Of a DNA stretch of 64,000 nt, positions 53,911 through 64,000 are shown one piece after another. Every line of letters starts with the position of its first letter. The stretch's first letter is position 1. The DNA lies in the NCBI GenBank assembly GCA_004794785.1, contig SJOL01004833.1, forward strand, positions 196,139 to 260,138. Direction: 5' to 3'. This DNA comes from Opisthorchis felineus. Lineage: Eukaryota; Platyhelminthes; Trematoda; Opisthorchiida; Opisthorchiidae. Position numbers and translations under genes: made by a program. The notes beneath the pieces are model-generated. The model searched no databases. It saw only the letters and a list, made by a program, of their open reading frames with translations, and was not told the DNA's origin.

Positions 53911-55014
53911 CATAAATGACAGATTCAACTGGTATTCGGATGTCCGCTTGCAAACAAAATTGGTGTGCAAATGAGCGTGCTTGGCAAGTGAAATAGCTGT
54001 TTTTAGTGGATTATTAACTTTGATATTTGCTGTTGATGACAATCTCAGGTGGCCGCCATCCAATCAGCTGCACGGTTTTGATAATCCTGTTGGGTACGGC
54101 TGGAGACCAAGATAAGGATAGGGAACTTTGATGAAACAACCCATCTCACGTACATGTACCGTGTTTTTTATGAGGGTAAACTTGAAGAGTTTATAAATTA
54201 AAGCATGAGCTTCTGGCCGAAAAGTGCACGTTGCTTCCGTCTAGGTGCGCACACACAGTTGTCTTCTCGTTCGTATGTGCCTTTACCATGCATTCTATGC
54301 TGATAGTGAAGGGAGAATCTGCGAACACTGTCTATCTTTGCTGATTAAGGAAAACTTCGGACATAGTTTTGCAACTGGCCAAAACCGTTCACCTACCAGA
54401 TAAAGATAGAACCTTCCTGATCATCTGCTACTTATCTAACGATTACACTCTGTGAGAATCCTGCTGCTATATATGACTGAGACCATTAAAATCCGCGCTA
54501 GCAATCCTGACCTTTGAATTAAGAAGACATTTGTGACAACTTTGAAATTGTGCTGGCCCACAACTACCCGGTCCTCCAGGTTACGAACAGAACATGTGGC
54601 ATTACCTCTGAAAGACAGACTACTCGTGCGGAGCCCACTGTCTTTAGGTGGGAAATCTAAGCCAAACAAGCTGTAGACCACAGCTATCTAGTCTTGGGTG
54701 TCATAGCAGTGCCATATGGTATACCACTGTATTGATCGATTGACTCTTTTTTGGTTGTTCGTCTTGATTGTCCTGAGTCGTTCAACTGTTATTTAAGTAA
54801 ATTTCCAGTGAATCGCCCATCGACAGTCTAAGCAGCCAACGTAAGTCCTACAGTTTGATGTTCAAATGCAATTAAGTTATGACTGATTAGCCCCAGCAAA
54901 GGAGTCCAGTGTTTTCACCGACATTGTGTACAGTATTAAACCTTACTTCGATATTCTAAGCATCGTCCTAACTTAAACTTGTGCAGTACGGCCAGGCGAA
55001 GAAAATCACAAACG
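53911..55014. other. Intergenic stretch without a supported gene
   Basis: A SINE-C-like fragment lies at 54555-54665 ('ggtcctccaggttacgaacagaacatgtggc'), and a MITE-like motif ('ggtgtgcaaatgag') near 53960. Nothing else is recognisable. Confidence 0.45.
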
Positions 55015-55335
55015 TTTAACCGGGATTGCATTCTGTCAGTGAAGCTAATCTATGCTGAATAGCTGAGAAGTACTCTACAGCTCTCTCATCCTAGTTGGGA
55101 ATCATTAGCAGTGCGCACCGCACGAAAATCTAGTTGGGAATTTCGAACCTGCAACCTCCCGGCCACGAGCGGTTGACCAGCATTGTGATATGCACTCACT
55201 TAGACAGCCCCACTCATCCTTCAATCGCGGAAACCACATCACGTGATCACATACTGGCTGACTCATCGAGTGACAACTTCTCAGAAGGAATTTTCACATA
55301 TCATCCCTACGAGCCACTTACTGAATCATGTTGAT
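55015..55335 (-). repeat. Repeat B copy
   Basis: Family landmarks are 'ctgtcagtgaagctaatctatgctgaa', 'cattagcagtgcgcaccgcacgaaa', 'ggccacgagcgg', 'atcacgtgatcacatactggctgac' and 'tacgagccacttactgaat'. Confidence 0.8.
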
Positions 55336-55849
55336 CGGAGGACATTCAGCAACATTCAACAGTTTTCATAAATGAGAGATTCAAGTGAATTTCAGCTGTA
55401 TCTTCCATCAAGGTCGCTTTATTTGTTAATGAGTGCTTATCTGAGTTGCTCAGTTGCTTAGTTCAGTTTCATACTTCAGCGATAGACAATTGGTCCATTT
55501 AGGGTGAGAACCAGCGGAAATATTGTTTCCCCTGTAGCATTTGAAGTTGCAAAGTTGAACAGGTTTATCTAGAGTTTTTCGCCTCTGTTGGGACAGTCTA
55601 AATGAAATACTTATAGGTGATTCATGCTGCTTTCCCTTTGGAGGGAGCAAGCAGAATCGGCCAAGCGGAAGTCGTCCCTTAAGGGGAAGTTTCTCCTTAG
55701 TGCTATCTCTCTAGAGAGGTCTAACTGTGTGTGTACCTCCCCCCAAGTTCTGTTTTTTCTTGTTTACTCAAGAGAAGCTAAACAAAATTATTCAACGATA
55801 GAAAAGCTGAAGCGTAATGTCCTCTCTTAGTGGAATCTAATCACACTAC

Positions 55850-56035
55850 TTGTTGGTCGCTCGTGGCCAAACGTTTAAGTGTTCCAACAACCAAGGTCGC
55901 GCGTTCGAGTCTTCCTACTGGAATTTCATGAGATGTGCACTGCTGATGATTCTCAATAAGGATGAAACAGCTGTGCAGTGCTTCTTGGCGTTTCACTATA
56001 GATTGGCTTCAGTTTCACGACAAAATGTTCATTGA
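55850..56035 (+). repeat. Repeat B copy, forward, just beyond the enolase 3' end
   Basis: 'ctcgtggccaaacgtttaagtgttc' (type-2 tRNA-like A box) and 'gtcgcgcgttcgagtcttcc' (B box) are followed by 'gagatgtgcactgctgatgattctcaataaggatgaaacagctg' and 'ttggcttcagtttcacgacaaaat'. It lies about 235 bases downstream of the enolase stop and may overlap its 3' UTR. Confidence 0.72.
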
Positions 56036-56269
56036 AAATAAATCAGATAAACCTCAGTCAACGCAGAGGTCATTAAGGTACTCTTAACACCCAGAACCGA
56101 AATAACAAAAAATGTGCCGACGTAAATAACGAAAATTAATTCTGAATGACATGCGGGTATTAAGGAAAAATCTACTGAAGATGGTCAAATTGAGAAATTT
56201 AAAATGTGATACATCGAATAGCACTGTGCTAGTGGCTGTGATCCGAATTCGCGTGCATTCGGTGAGGTT

Positions 56270-63841
<7,572 letters not shown>

Positions 63842-64000
63842 CTAGAAAAGGAGAATTTGGCACACACAAAAAACATGGGTGCTTTTAAATATCAGGTGTC
63901 ATATGACCACTGGCCGCAGGCTTGAGACACAACAAATAGATAAACAGCGAAGATTCATTTCGGTCTCCCGTGTAAACCAGATTGATGTGCAAATGAATGT
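63842..64000 (-). other. Enolase intron running off the right edge, with MITE-like end
   Basis: 'agattcatttcggtctcccgtgtaaaccagattgatgtgcaaatgaatgt' resembles the reversed inner part of the MITE family ('gattcatctgggttccagg..', '..tttgcaaatgagtgt'). Confidence 0.45.

Overview
The window looks like flatworm, most likely trematode, nuclear DNA. Introns reach about 15 kb, most of the sequence is decayed transposable elements, and the only two genes I can support are split into short exons with GT-AG junctions. An opisthorchiid fluke would fit the repeat families and base composition as I remember them. That is inference; nothing here proves the species.

Two convergent protein genes are visible. 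The first, on the + strand, spans 12472-42101. It has five recognisable exons whose phases all match, a stop at 42099-42101 and an AATAAA at 42312. It encodes a four-helix protein of the PMP22/EMP/claudin superfamily, which includes the calcium-channel gamma/TARP group. The W-x2-C-x6-C loop is present, and an unusually long polar N-terminal region of at least 270 residues precedes the first helix. Its 5' end was not found. The second gene, on the - strand, is enolase. Its last four exons lie at 63841-63553, 60754-60474, 58812-58579 and 56398-56270, and the N-terminal third lies beyond the right edge. All catalytic and metal-binding residues in the visible part are present.

The rest is a mobile-element landscape. 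The main groups are: (1) one or more CR1/RTE-like non-LTR retrotransposons, with an uninterrupted endonuclease ORF at 1-782 (-) and several degraded 3' ends; (2) Penelope-like elements with GIY-YIG endonuclease remnants and a terminal repeat, including one 948-bp copy at 47098-48045 flanked by 183-bp inverted repeats; (3) a tRNA-derived SINE family here called SINE-A, with at least 12 copies; (4) a second tRNA-like dispersed family called repeat B; (5) a composite of about 395 bp called SINE-C, whose 3' tail matches the LINE tail; (6) a MITE-like family with terminal inverted repeats starting CACTACTCATAAGG. Microsatellites and one 25-base assembly gap complete the picture.

Region by region: 1-12.4 kb is repeat-rich with no supported host gene. 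12.5-42.1 kb is the claudin-like gene, its introns loaded with LINE, SINE, Penelope and MITE copies. 42.3-56.2 kb is the intergenic space between the two convergent genes, dense in repeat B and Penelope copies. 56.3-64 kb is enolase, with Penelope, LINE and SINE debris in its introns.
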